64,000 nucleotides of DNA, taken from an uncultured Roseovarius sp. GTDB taxonomy: Bacteria > Pseudomonadota > Alphaproteobacteria > Rhodobacterales > Rhodobacteraceae. Each line of letters starts with the position of its first letter. The first letter of the stretch is position 1. The notes beneath the pieces were generated by a model. The model saw only the letters and a list, made by a program, of their open reading frames with translations. It was not told the DNA's origin and made no database searches. The DNA is taken from assembly GCA_947496175.1 (NCBI GenBank), contig CANMBU010000002.1, forward strand, positions 930,001-994,000. Reading direction: 5' to 3'. Of this stretch, positions 34,615 through 42,993 are shown piece by piece. A program made the translations under genes and the position numbers.

Positions 34615-36606
34615 ATGAAGAAAACATGCTCAAGGTACTCGGCTACTTTGATGGTCGCTTTGTTTTGCTTGCCATCTTATTCAGTTGCGGATTCCTCAAA
34701 CCCATTCATCCTAACTTACCAAGGACGCAGCATTGACAGTGCACCGTATTCCTTTGCCTTTCCTTACCGAATAGAACTCGCAGCGATTGAACATCAAAAG
34801 ATTTACTTCAGCCGTCACGTGGAAGGGGAAGGTAAACATCTCTTCGTCACGGATTGGGATCCTTCAAAATCAATATCACTCGATAGTCAGTCAGCCACGA
34901 AAGTCACCAATACCAACCTGAATTCGATTAACTTCTGGCGCAGATATCTCAACACGCGCCTTGGCGGACTGGTTGCCGAAGCGGATGAGGACAAAGCCGA
35001 ACGAATAAACCTTTGGCTTTTCGCAGACGGAACGGACAAGCCGCGCAAGTTGACGGATGTGGATTACGTCTACGAATTTACTCAATCAAAAGATCACAGC
35101 GCGATTTATTATACCACTCGATATGGATCGTCAGATGCGGCCAAAGGGTGCTTAGAAGAGCTGACAATCGAAGAGGATGGCAGCACGCAAACCCGTCAAC
35201 TTATATGCGACGATAATCCAGCAATGCCAGCACGCATCAACTGGTGGACAAAACTCCGGGCAGACTCTGAGCGCGTGGTGTTTCCTGCGCTCAAAGATGG
35301 CGATCGTAACAAACAAGAACTTTACGCCTACAATTTGTCTGATGGTTCCGTTTCCCTGATGTTCGAAGGCCATGGAAAAGGTTGGGTGGAAGTGCGGCAT
35401 GGTTGGGGTGATGAATCACAAGCACTATTTTCAGCTGACCGTGATCTGTACCGCTACGATTTCGAAGCGGATGAGGCGGTTTTGTTACACCGCTTTGATC
35501 GCACCCTTTCTGGGTTTCAACCTGCGGGCTCGGGTGAAACTCCTAATATCATGGTCACAACCGAAACGCCCTTTGAGACAAAACTAGAGGTATTTACCGT
35601 CGAATCTGACCGATTGACACCTCTGTCAATGACCACTCTGCCGGAAGATGTTTGGCTTGCTGATGGTTACGACGGCCAAGTTATGGTCGGCAAGTTTTCC
35701 CCAGAAACATACGCTGCATTCGATGTGCTGACTGTAATGCATGATGGCGGCTTCACGTCACAGAGCGTAATCAAAGGTCTAGCAGAGATCAATGATCAAC
35801 TCAGCCAGTGTAATGTCGAACGGGTGCAAATCACTCATGAGGACAAAAGCAGTCAATCGCCAGGTACCCAAACTCTAGATGTGTTTGTTTACCGCCCAAG
35901 AGACCTGCCTCCCATCGAAGAACAGAAATTTATTATAACCGCTTACTATGGCGGTAAGAATGAGTTTTCGTCCTACCATCATCTTTTTTGCGCTTTAGGT
36001 TTGACCACAGTCAGCCCCGCCGTGCGCGGGGATTGGCGGTATGGAACAGAGTTTGCCAACAGCAACGATCGTGAAAAAGCTGATGCACCTATCCGGGATA
36101 CTCTCGCCGTCGCACGCTATCTTGTAGAACGGTACGAAATTCCAAACAGTAGGCAGATCGGCACAACCGGATACAGTCATGGCGGATGGGCAGCGGTTCG
36201 CGCACTCAGCTACCCAGGGCCAGAACGGCTTGATCTGGGCTTTGCCATAGCAGGCGGTGGATTTTACGACCTACCCGCTGTCGTTGATCCTTCAAAAAAT
36301 GGTGAGACAAATATCCATGGCTGGTTCGACAAGGAATTTGGGCCTGCCGATCAGCAGGAGCTATTGCGCGCTCTGTCACCTATCGCGCACGTTGACGAGA
36401 TTTCAGCGCCAATATTCCTTTATCACGCAGACCGCGATACTCGCGTCTCTCCGAACCAATCTTACGACTTTTCGGAACGCTTGGCCGAAGCCGGTAAATC
36501 TTACGAGTTGATGATAATTCCCGACCAAGGTCATAGCATCCGTGGCCCCGAAATCTGGGCTGAAATCCGGCAGCGCCTGTTGGATTTTGTCTCCCAAACT
36601 CCGTGA
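34615..36606 (+). CDS. secreted prolyl-oligopeptidase-type serine hydrolase
   Basis: A 663-aa protein; the start at ATG 34615 follows AAGGAGG and begins a signal peptide (MKKTCSRYSATLMVALFCLPSYSVA), so the enzyme is periplasmic or secreted. The first 400 residues look like a seven-bladed beta-propeller; the alpha/beta hydrolase domain follows. The catalytic triad is visible: Ser521 in GYSHGG, Asp608 in HADRDTRV and His640 in DQGHSI. It is an S9-family peptidase or esterase. GC content is lower than in its neighbours and it has no link to iron, so it was probably acquired separately. The substrate is unknown. Confidence 0.88.
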   Translation: MKKTCSRYSATLMVALFCLPSYSVADSSNPFILTYQGRSIDSAPYSFAFPYRIELAAIEHQKIYFSRHVEGEGKHLFVTDWDPSKSISLDSQSATKVTNTNLNSINFWRRYLNTRLGGLVAEADEDKAERINLWLFADGTDKPRKLTDVDYVYEFTQSKDHSAIYYTTRYGSSDAAKGCLEELTIEEDGSTQTRQLICDDNPAMPARINWWTKLRADSERVVFPALKDGDRNKQELYAYNLSDGSVSLMFEGHGKGWVEVRHGWGDESQALFSADRDLYRYDFEADEAVLLHRFDRTLSGFQPAGSGETPNIMVTTETPFETKLEVFTVESDRLTPLSMTTLPEDVWLADGYDGQVMVGKFSPETYAAFDVLTVMHDGGFTSQSVIKGLAEINDQLSQCNVERVQITHEDKSSQSPGTQTLDVFVYRPRDLPPIEEQKFIITAYYGGKNEFSSYHHLFCALGLTTVSPAVRGDWRYGTEFANSNDREKADAPIRDTLAVARYLVERYEIPNSRQIGTTGYSHGGWAAVRALSYPGPERLDLGFAIAGGGFYDLPAVVDPSKNGETNIHGWFDKEFGPADQQELLRALSPIAHVDEISAPIFLYHADRDTRVSPNQSYDFSERLAEAGKSYELMIIPDQGHSIRGPEIWAEIRQRLLDFVSQTP

Positions 36607-36866
36607 GGCTCAACGACGTGTAGAGCTGTTCCTGGCAACCAGATCGATCTCAGCATATTAGCTGCTCTCTTTTGGTTGCATTTGCAAAGACGGCCATCAG
36701 TGGACCTTGGGCTACGTATACGGCGCTGCAGTGCAGCTTCCTAAAAGCAGTCGTTCGCTGATTAACGCCCTTTGACCGCCGCCAAGTCATCGAAAACTGG
36801 TGATTGCAGGCTCATCATCCCTATTCACCTGACAAGTGCGCTTGAGAACGGACTTCCATTCGGATG

Positions 36867-39800
36867 TTAGTATCGCATGCGCCTACGGATCATTGCCTCA
36901 TTGTCCTGCCACTCGGCCTCAGCGATATACTTGCGAACCATCTCACGCAGGATTCTCGCCATGCGAGGATGCTCGAACTCGCAAGCTTTAGCCCAGCCCT
37001 CGTATTGATCCGCCAGCTCTCGCTCTTGCGCTCCGCCTTCACCCCGCCAAGTCACACCGCGAGCATTGTAGCGCCCGATTGTGATGCCGCGCTCAATCTC
37101 GACGCTATAAAGATCATTGACGGCTTCCCGTACAGATTCACAAGGCCATGATCCATCTTCTCCCAAAGGGGCGTGTGCGAGGATTTCGCCGATCTGATAA
37201 TCAAGCATGGCGCGATGACCTGTTGGCTCACTGATGCGCCTTGCCTCGATAATCCATTCCTTCAGTTTCTGCGCCTGGATGACACCGTGTTCATCAACTC
37301 CAGGCACTGAAGAAAGTGCATCAATAAAGGTGTTAGCGTTTCTGGCGGCCGTCTTCTGTTCATCGGTAGGTTCCACATCCCTGGGTTCGTTCTTTCCCCT
37401 GTAGGCCATGCGAATGGCCTCGCAGAAAAGAGACGGGTTGTCGTTTACCTCGGCCTCAAGGTTAGGAATACGTCCCCTATCGAACCGGAAGACCTCCAGA
37501 TACAAGAACTCGAGACTCGCCATCCTCTCACGACTAATTGTGCCGCGCGAATTGAGGATCTTGAACACCTCCTCAATGGAATGTCGATCCATCGAGGATG
37601 CTCCCCGCTCAGCTTCATCGCTTCGGGGAAGAGCCTGCAGGATCTCGTAGAGCTGTTCGGACGCGATGCTTTTCAGGTCCAGATGGACAAATTGCAGCGC
37701 CGTTAGACCGCGTCGGGCTTCAATGAGTTTTGCGACGGCGTAGCGCAGCTCATCTTCTGTCTGCCTCGCCCAGGGTGCGGACACAGTTTTCCAGTACACT
37801 TCGGACACTGCCCCGCTTGAAGCCTCCACAGCGTCCCAAACTGTCTGCCCAAACCGGCAAAGGCAGAAGAGGCGCACCAGCTGATCACTGGTCAGTTCGC
37901 CGCGCAATCTGTTGATAAAGCCAACCGAATTCTTGTCTCCCAGCGAGAAAAAGAAGCCATCCAGCAGGAACTGTAGCTTGGTCGAAATCAGGAACTCGGG
38001 ATCGCCTACGATTCGCCGGATAAAGGCGAGCTGGTCCGCCTCGGAGCTCATGATCTGCCCGAGAATATTACCCACTATGTGCGAAGCATTCCCAGATAGA
38101 GCAAGGCGTACGGCACCAGTAACACTTTCCTGCGCCAACACCGCTTCGACGCCCGCCTTTCGTTGTTTGGCGATGCGCACGTCTCGCGCTTCAAAGTCGT
38201 GTTCATCGTCGTGGATATCTTCCCACGAGTTCTCTACCCATGAATTCTTGAACAGCCACGCGTGCTTCCAGACGATATCGCTGGGTTCCAACTCGTCATA
38301 GATATCGCGCGCCTTGTTTATGTTGGTTTTCGTAGCCGTCTTCGGCGCTCCCTTCTTGCTCAGGCGGCGGGCACTTCTACTAACACCCACGCGGATTTGC
38401 TCCCTTAACCAGGCCCGATCCTCGTCGGTGGCCGCTTTTGCCCAGTCGACAACGCGATCCCACACGCGAGCGCGATAGTCGTCTCCAAAACCCTCCAGGC
38501 TATCCACCAAATCAGCAAGTTTCTCTCTTGTCATTGGCGTCCAAGAAAGGGCTACCTCAAGGCAGTATTCTTCAAATTTCCAGCGCTCTCCGTTGGTCAC
38601 CACTTCGCCACTACCAAAGGCATAGTCCCTCCATTTCGGCTTGACGCTGTAATGGCCAGTCCGGGACCGTAAGTCATACTGGTCCCTCGCAACCGTCCAT
38701 CCGACTTCAGGAAAGTGCTTCACCAATTGTTCCAAGGCTGCAATCCGCTGCTCTACGTTGGCTGAAGTTTGCGGCATCCAGCTACGGAAGATCGAAAGCA
38801 GGCTTTGCATCGCGTTGTTGCCGCTACGATCCTCAGGCTCTAGTTCGGAAAGCTTTGCAAGCACATCCACGACACGCGGGAGATATTCCGGCGACCATGC
38901 CAACAAATCCAGCGCCCACAGCAGTCCAACTCGTGGATTACTGGAAAACAGGGGGTCACCGACCGGGCGCATCAAGGCTTGTGTGCTCGGATCATTTCTA
39001 GCCAAGTCCCGCTCAATAATGCCCAGGAACTCTTCTGGCGCGGCCTCAGCATACCGCTGGAATGCATCGGATTGAGACTCCATCGTTTCGCCGTCCATAT
39101 TTGCGAAAAGCTTTCTCACCAGCAGCGTTGCCTGAGATTGCGTATCCACACCCAGCTTGCTCCTGAAGAGCCCGTTACCGTGCATCGCCAGAATAACCAA
39201 GCTGTCGGCGATGCCCTCTCGCAGCGTAGAAGATATGTCGCGGGTCTTGCCGTGGATACTCGCTGCCCAGCGTTCACTTTCCGGAAGGTCGAGTGAAGGA
39301 TCGGGCTCCGAAAGCACAAGGTCTGCAGCCTGATAGTAGCGTTCAAGGTCCTCCGGCGTCACCCATTGATGCACCGCGTAGAGGGCGTCAATCTTGGACA
39401 CGATCCCTCGGAAGGAACCTATGGACCAAACGGGCGAACTCTCGATTGGTAGCAGATCGCCGAACTCCCTCTCGACTTCCGCATATCGGTCCTCACCCAT
39501 TAAATGGCAAAGGACAAATCGGTCAGCTTCGTTGTCATTCTTCCATGCGCCTGCCAGCATGAACGGAAATACTGAGCGCGCAAGCGCCTTGTCAGCGCTC
39601 CATGCCGGTGACTTGATTGCCTGATCTCGTGCAAGGCGGCGGCGCAGCACCGTGAGAGACCGGCCCGACTCCTCCTTGAGGCGTTCTATCGCATCGCCGC
39701 CCAGCCCCATTGTTTCGAGGCCTTTTCGGAATGCTTCTCCGCTGAGGGGATCAAGAACAATATCAGCCTCGCTTTGTACCATCGTGCGCGGCACGATTGA

Positions 39801-40943
39801 AATTCCACCAAGACGCGTTCCCGTCTCAGCCAGCTCAACCTCGGTTTCGCGGTTTGTAACGATCGGTATGAAGCGGGATGACTTGTTGGCGAGTTCGGTT
39901 AGTGGCCCGGCTTCGGAGAAGACGACCACGCGGTCGCGTATCGCTGAAAGTTCAGGGTCGTCTTCGCTCAACATCGCGTAAACAAACGCAAGACCTTCAA
40001 GCACGGAGTCCGACGCGATCCGAAGCGCTCGATCCTCCCCTCGCAAATGTGCAAGGAGCTTCTTGCCAGCAATAATCGACGCTTCGTCAAATATGTGCGG
40101 CGTAAAGGCTGGGTCGCAATCCGCATTCCACTTCACCCAGCAGCGTTCAAGTGACTTCGTGCCACGGAAATCTTTGCCGTTCTCGTTGGCGAACCAAACC
40201 TGAGCAGGAATAGACTGTTCCATCCATTGCTCAAGGTTGCTGGCGTCCAGAACGACGACATCTTTCCATTGCTTCTTGGACAGTTGTGCCGTTTGCCAGG
40301 CATCCTTTCCTGACCAACGTCGGGGCGTAACGAAGACAAACGTCGTTTTGAGCCTCTCGGCTTTGGAGATGGCTTTCACGCTCTTGGAAAAGTCACCGTC
40401 GGCTTTCTCTTTGATATTTTTGTTTGTTCCGAACTCCCAGCCGGACGCGCCAGTAGGTATCCACGGATTTCCTGCCAGCGTCTCGACCTCTCCATCCCAG
40501 CCGGGACGCTGAGAGTCATCATGAGCGGGGAAGTCCACTTTCTGAAGACCGTCACAGGTTGAGTGAACCAGTATCCTCAACAACGCAGCTAACTTGGCGC
40601 GTGAATCCACGCTACTTGCCCACTGCTCCATGTCATTTGCCTTCGGGGCAGCAAAAGGCGGCACGAAGCTCCTTACAGCGGTCATGTTTGTCGTCGACGC
40701 ACTAATGCCGGCATCGAAAACACTCTGCATCGCAAGCAGTTCACTCGCGCTCACGCCAAATGCTTTTTCAAGCTTCATGGCCATTTCACTTGAAAGGCTT
40801 GCGTTACCGTTCAGAAGATTCGACAGGGCGGGCCGTCCGACGCCAATCGCCTTGGCGGCTTGAGTTACATTCATCCCCTTTGGGATGACATTGCTCTTGA
40901 TGTATGGACCGGGATGGTCCGCGTTTGTGATTTTGCTCGACAT
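36867..40943 (-). CDS. HigA-type HTH fused to a giant protein with a possible nuclease-like segment
   Basis: A 1358-aa protein starting at ATG 40941-40943 after AGGGG. Residues 10-78 form a HigA/VapI-type antitoxin domain: HPGPYIKSNVIPKGMNVTQAA, then IGVGRPALSNLLNGNASLSS and EMAMKLEKAFGVSASELLAMQ. Residues 130-250 contain GWDGEVE (D150), GWEFGTNK (E170) and nearby lysines (K178, K180), reminiscent of a PD-(D/E)XK nuclease, then TTFVFVTPRRWSGKDAW and WKDVVVLDASNLEQWMEQ. From about 300 to the end it is mostly helical. A segment RIASDSVLEGLAFVYAML occupies the place of a P-loop but has no Walker A. No separate toxin gene adjoins. I believe I have seen similar large proteins without described function. 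Defence is an inference. Confidence 0.75.
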   Translation of the reverse strand: MSSKITNADHPGPYIKSNVIPKGMNVTQAAKAIGVGRPALSNLLNGNASLSSEMAMKLEKAFGVSASELLAMQSVFDAGISASTTNMTAVRSFVPPFAAPKANDMEQWASSVDSRAKLAALLRILVHSTCDGLQKVDFPAHDDSQRPGWDGEVETLAGNPWIPTGASGWEFGTNKNIKEKADGDFSKSVKAISKAERLKTTFVFVTPRRWSGKDAWQTAQLSKKQWKDVVVLDASNLEQWMEQSIPAQVWFANENGKDFRGTKSLERCWVKWNADCDPAFTPHIFDEASIIAGKKLLAHLRGEDRALRIASDSVLEGLAFVYAMLSEDDPELSAIRDRVVVFSEAGPLTELANKSSRFIPIVTNRETEVELAETGTRLGGISIVPRTMVQSEADIVLDPLSGEAFRKGLETMGLGGDAIERLKEESGRSLTVLRRRLARDQAIKSPAWSADKALARSVFPFMLAGAWKNDNEADRFVLCHLMGEDRYAEVEREFGDLLPIESSPVWSIGSFRGIVSKIDALYAVHQWVTPEDLERYYQAADLVLSEPDPSLDLPESERWAASIHGKTRDISSTLREGIADSLVILAMHGNGLFRSKLGVDTQSQATLLVRKLFANMDGETMESQSDAFQRYAEAAPEEFLGIIERDLARNDPSTQALMRPVGDPLFSSNPRVGLLWALDLLAWSPEYLPRVVDVLAKLSELEPEDRSGNNAMQSLLSIFRSWMPQTSANVEQRIAALEQLVKHFPEVGWTVARDQYDLRSRTGHYSVKPKWRDYAFGSGEVVTNGERWKFEEYCLEVALSWTPMTREKLADLVDSLEGFGDDYRARVWDRVVDWAKAATDEDRAWLREQIRVGVSRSARRLSKKGAPKTATKTNINKARDIYDELEPSDIVWKHAWLFKNSWVENSWEDIHDDEHDFEARDVRIAKQRKAGVEAVLAQESVTGAVRLALSGNASHIVGNILGQIMSSEADQLAFIRRIVGDPEFLISTKLQFLLDGFFFSLGDKNSVGFINRLRGELTSDQLVRLFCLCRFGQTVWDAVEASSGAVSEVYWKTVSAPWARQTEDELRYAVAKLIEARRGLTALQFVHLDLKSIASEQLYEILQALPRSDEAERGASSMDRHSIEEVFKILNSRGTISRERMASLEFLYLEVFRFDRGRIPNLEAEVNDNPSLFCEAIRMAYRGKNEPRDVEPTDEQKTAARNANTFIDALSSVPGVDEHGVIQAQKLKEWIIEARRISEPTGHRAMLDYQIGEILAHAPLGEDGSWPCESVREAVNDLYSVEIERGITIGRYNARGVTWRGEGGAQERELADQYEGWAKACEFEHPRMARILREMVRKYIAEAEWQDNEAMIRRRMRY

Positions 40944-41255
40944 AATCCACCCCTGAAGCAAGTCGCCTTAGGCAACTGTATCGTGTAGCGCTACACAATA
41001 CAACTCGTTTGTGGATCGCATTCTTCATACCTCGGCGCATCGCGCCTTTGCTCGAGAATAGCGCTCAGTTGGAGGGCGGCTTTTACAGTCGGCACGGAAT
41101 GCGTTCGCACGTGCGGTGAACTTCGGCTTTCCGCCCTTAGTGAGTGGTTACAGCCTGTGTTTTCAGTACCGTCCACCTTTAGTTTTGGACCGAACTTAAG
41201 TTTCTGGGCAGCAATTCCTATATAGATCGTGAGATAGGTTTGTTGTTTCTTGCTG
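40944..41255. other. upstream region of the HigA-fused gene
   Basis: 312 bp including the operator at 40977-41002. Beyond it, towards the tRNA, I see no gene; the reverse-strand frame across 40804-41040 is a shadow of the large gene and does not read as a HigB toxin. Confidence 0.5.
40977..41002. promoter_or_regulatory. HigA-like palindromic operator
   Basis: A 26-bp inverted repeat pairing 12 of 13 positions: TGTAT-C-GTGTAGC on the left and GCTACAC-A-ATACA on the right, with the perfect core GTGTAGCGCTACAC at 40983-40996. It ends 34 bp upstream of the ATG of the HigA-fused gene, overlapping its likely promoter. GTGTAGC-GCTACAC palindromes are, as I recall, common in front of higBA loci. Autoregulation through the fused HTH is the natural reading. 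Confidence 0.65.
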
Positions 41256-41261
41256 TCAGTA

Positions 41262-41290
41262 TTGACCTTGGAAAACCAATGAAATAACAG
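41262..41290 (+). promoter_or_regulatory. promoter of the intact tRNA-Gly
   Basis: TTGACC at 41262-41267, 17-nt spacer, TAACAG at 41285-41290, ending 13 nt before the tRNA. The 48 bp before this tRNA differ from those before the split tRNA (6329-6375) by only four positions, so the two share ancestry including the promoter. Confidence 0.65.
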
Positions 41291-41303
41291 GTTCCAGAGA
41301 GCA

Positions 41304-41377
41304 GCGGGCGTTGTGTAGTGGTAAGACCTCAGCCTTCCAAGCTGATGACGCGGGTTCGATTCCCGCCGCCCGCTCCA
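41304..41377 (+). tRNA. tRNA-Gly, anticodon TCC
   Basis: The complete cloverleaf can be read: acceptor GCGGGCG / CGCCCGC, D arm with AGTGGTAA, anticodon stem TCAGC / GCTGA enclosing loop CTTCCAA (anticodon TCC at 41336-41338), T stem GCGGG / CCCGC with loop TTCGATT, discriminator T and encoded CCA at 41375-41377. It lies within the island, about 90 bp from the right attachment core. It should replace the host gene whose halves are at 6376 and 41469. A run of T (41383-41388) follows and may end the transcript. Confidence 0.95.
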
Positions 41378-41468
41378 AAAACTTTTTTCCGACACGATGC
41401 CGACAAAAGCCACTCTATGATACTTCTAAGCTATTGAAGTAAAAAAGTAGAATTGAATTTGCATACGT

Positions 41469-41479
41469 GCCTTCCAAGC
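41469..41479 (+). other. attR core of the island
   Basis: GCCTTCCAAGC, an exact copy of the core at 6404-6414. Recombination between the two would excise about 35 kb and rebuild the host tRNA-Gly. Confidence 0.75.
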
Positions 41480-41514
41480 TAATGACGCGGGTTCGATTCC
41501 CGCCGCCCGCACCA
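41469..41514 (+). pseudogene. 3' half of the split host tRNA-Gly(TCC)
   Basis: Begins in the anticodon loop (CCTTCCAA), continues with stem strand GCTAA, T arm, acceptor strand CGCCCGC, discriminator A and CCA at 41512-41514. It differs from the intact tRNA in the stem (GCTAA, not GCTGA) and discriminator (A, not T). GCTAA pairs perfectly with TTAGC in the 5' half at 6376-6414, which identifies the pair. Confidence 0.88.
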
Positions 41515-41628
41515 ATCTTCTCTTACCGATAAAAACAAAGCGCTCCAGCGGCCGAATGCTGCATTGAGCGATTGCAGTGGCACTTGGTGCTGCGTAAATC
41601 TTGTTGTGTCTTTGGCGAGAGGTGGCGC

Positions 41629-42951
41629 ATGGCAAAGCAAACAGATTTGACTGGCAGCGCTCCCTGGGGGCGGCCGTACTGGTGGGAAGAGGCAGAGCCA
41701 AAAGCAACCGACGATGAGTTGCCTGACACAGCGGATGTTTTGATCGTGGGTGCGGGCTACACGGGCTTGTCTGCGGCCATCGCTGCGCATGACAGCGGGG
41801 CGCGTGTTGTGGTGGTCGAGGCTGGCATCCCGGGCGAGGGGGCGTCATCGCGCAATGGCGGGATGGTTGGCGCGCATCCTCGTCTGAGCTGGGAAAAACT
41901 GGCCTCCAGTTTCGGCCCCGACGTGGCCGATGGTGTCTTTGCCGAAGCCTCATCTGCGTTGGCGTGGGCGCGGGAATTCATCGAAGATGAGAGCATCGCG
42001 TGTGACTTTCAGCAGACGGGCCGCATTCAACTGGCCTGGACCGGGTCGCACTATGCCACCCAGCAGCGGCTGGCAGAGAGGGTGAGCGCCAAGAGCAAAG
42101 TCGAGGTGTCACTTGTGCCGCGCGAAAATCTGGGGCGTGAGATTGATACCGGGTGCTATCAAGGGGGGCTTCTCTTCCCTGAGCATGGCGGTCTGCACCC
42201 GGCCAAATATCATGCTGGCATGCTGGCGGCTGTTCAGAGGCGTAACATTCCTGTCGTGAGCCATGCGCGTGTCGAGCGCCTTGAGCGTGACGGCACGCGC
42301 CACCGCGCAGTGACCTCCAAAGGGCAGATCACGGCCGATAAGCTTGTTCTGGCCACGAATGGCTACACCACGCGACCTTTTCGTTGGCATGTGGCGCGGG
42401 TGTTTCCGTTGCCGTCCTTTTTGATTGCCACCGAAGAATTGCCCGCCAACCAGATTGGTCATTTGGCGCCGGGGCGACGGATGATGGTCGAAACCCGCGC
42501 GCGGCATAGCTACTTTCGTGTATCTCCAGATGGCAAGAGGATCCTTTTTGGTGGACGTTCGTCGATGCGCGCTATCCCTTTGGATGTGGCAGCCGAGCGG
42601 TTGCGCCAAACCATGGTGGAAGTCTGGCCAGAGCTCGAGGGAACAAAGCTCACCCATGCCTGGACCGGCAACACCGGGTTCAGCTTTGCGCAGATGCCCC
42701 ATGTGGGTGAACAGGATGGCGTATGCTTTGCCATGGGTTATAGCGGGTCCGGCACCGTGATGGCGCCCTATTTAGGGGCCAAGGCGGGGTATCTGGCCGT
42801 GGGCGATGCGCGCGCTGAAACAGCGTACCGGTATACAAGGTTTTCGCGCAACCTGTTGCATCCGTTTGAGAAACCGCATTTTCTGAAGGCCGCGGATGTT
42901 TGGTACCGTCAGTGGGTGGATCGGTGGGAGAACTGGCAGGCGCGGTCGTGA
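41629..42951 (+). CDS. FAD-dependent oxidoreductase (DAO family, PuuB-like)
   Basis: A 440-aa enzyme; the start at ATG 41629 follows GAGAGGTGG. The Rossmann motif is DVLIVGAGYTGLSAAIAAHDSGARVVVVEA, then GEGASSRNGGMVG, a pattern of gamma-glutamylputrescine oxidases and related amine oxidoreductases; C-terminal ATNGYT and GYSGSGTVMAPYLGAKAGYL close the FAD fold. It probably oxidises a secondary amine or amino acid with production of aldehyde and peroxide. It is the first host gene right of the island. Substrate not determined. Confidence 0.88.
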   Translation: MAKQTDLTGSAPWGRPYWWEEAEPKATDDELPDTADVLIVGAGYTGLSAAIAAHDSGARVVVVEAGIPGEGASSRNGGMVGAHPRLSWEKLASSFGPDVADGVFAEASSALAWAREFIEDESIACDFQQTGRIQLAWTGSHYATQQRLAERVSAKSKVEVSLVPRENLGREIDTGCYQGGLLFPEHGGLHPAKYHAGMLAAVQRRNIPVVSHARVERLERDGTRHRAVTSKGQITADKLVLATNGYTTRPFRWHVARVFPLPSFLIATEELPANQIGHLAPGRRMMVETRARHSYFRVSPDGKRILFGGRSSMRAIPLDVAAERLRQTMVEVWPELEGTKLTHAWTGNTGFSFAQMPHVGEQDGVCFAMGYSGSGTVMAPYLGAKAGYLAVGDARAETAYRYTRFSRNLLHPFEKPHFLKAADVWYRQWVDRWENWQARS

Positions 42952-42954
42952 AAA

Positions 42955-42986
42955 GACCGCGGTCCGAAATCTTTCAATGATTTCGG
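42955..42986. terminator. bidirectional hairpin between convergent genes
   Basis: The palindrome GACCGCGGTC (42955-42964) runs into an 8-bp stem CCGAAATC / GATTTCGG with a 7-nt loop (42964-42986). It lies between the stops of the convergent oxidoreductase and cupin genes. T-tracts are short, so its efficiency is uncertain. Confidence 0.5.
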
Positions 42987-42993
42987 CATCCCA

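Larger units (their letters stand above)
6404..41479. mobile_element. 35-kb integrated genomic island in tRNA-Gly(TCC), carrying iron-acquisition genes
   Basis: The boundaries are the 11-bp direct repeats at 6404 and 41469 that split a tRNA-Gly gene. A tyrosine integrase lies 125 bp inside the left end, followed by three small element genes of foreign type. The cargo is a heme and siderophore uptake set, a secreted peptidase and a HigA-fused giant protein. An intact tRNA-Gly(TCC) sits about 90 bp inside the right end. No conjugation or phage structural genes are visible, so it is best described as an integrative element that would need outside help to move between cells. Confidence 0.82.

Noticed and set aside
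40804-41040. A minus-strand frame in the place where a HigB toxin could precede the HigA-type domain
   Set aside because: It overlaps the giant gene in another frame and lacks any RelE/HigB feature. I conclude that no separate toxin gene is present.
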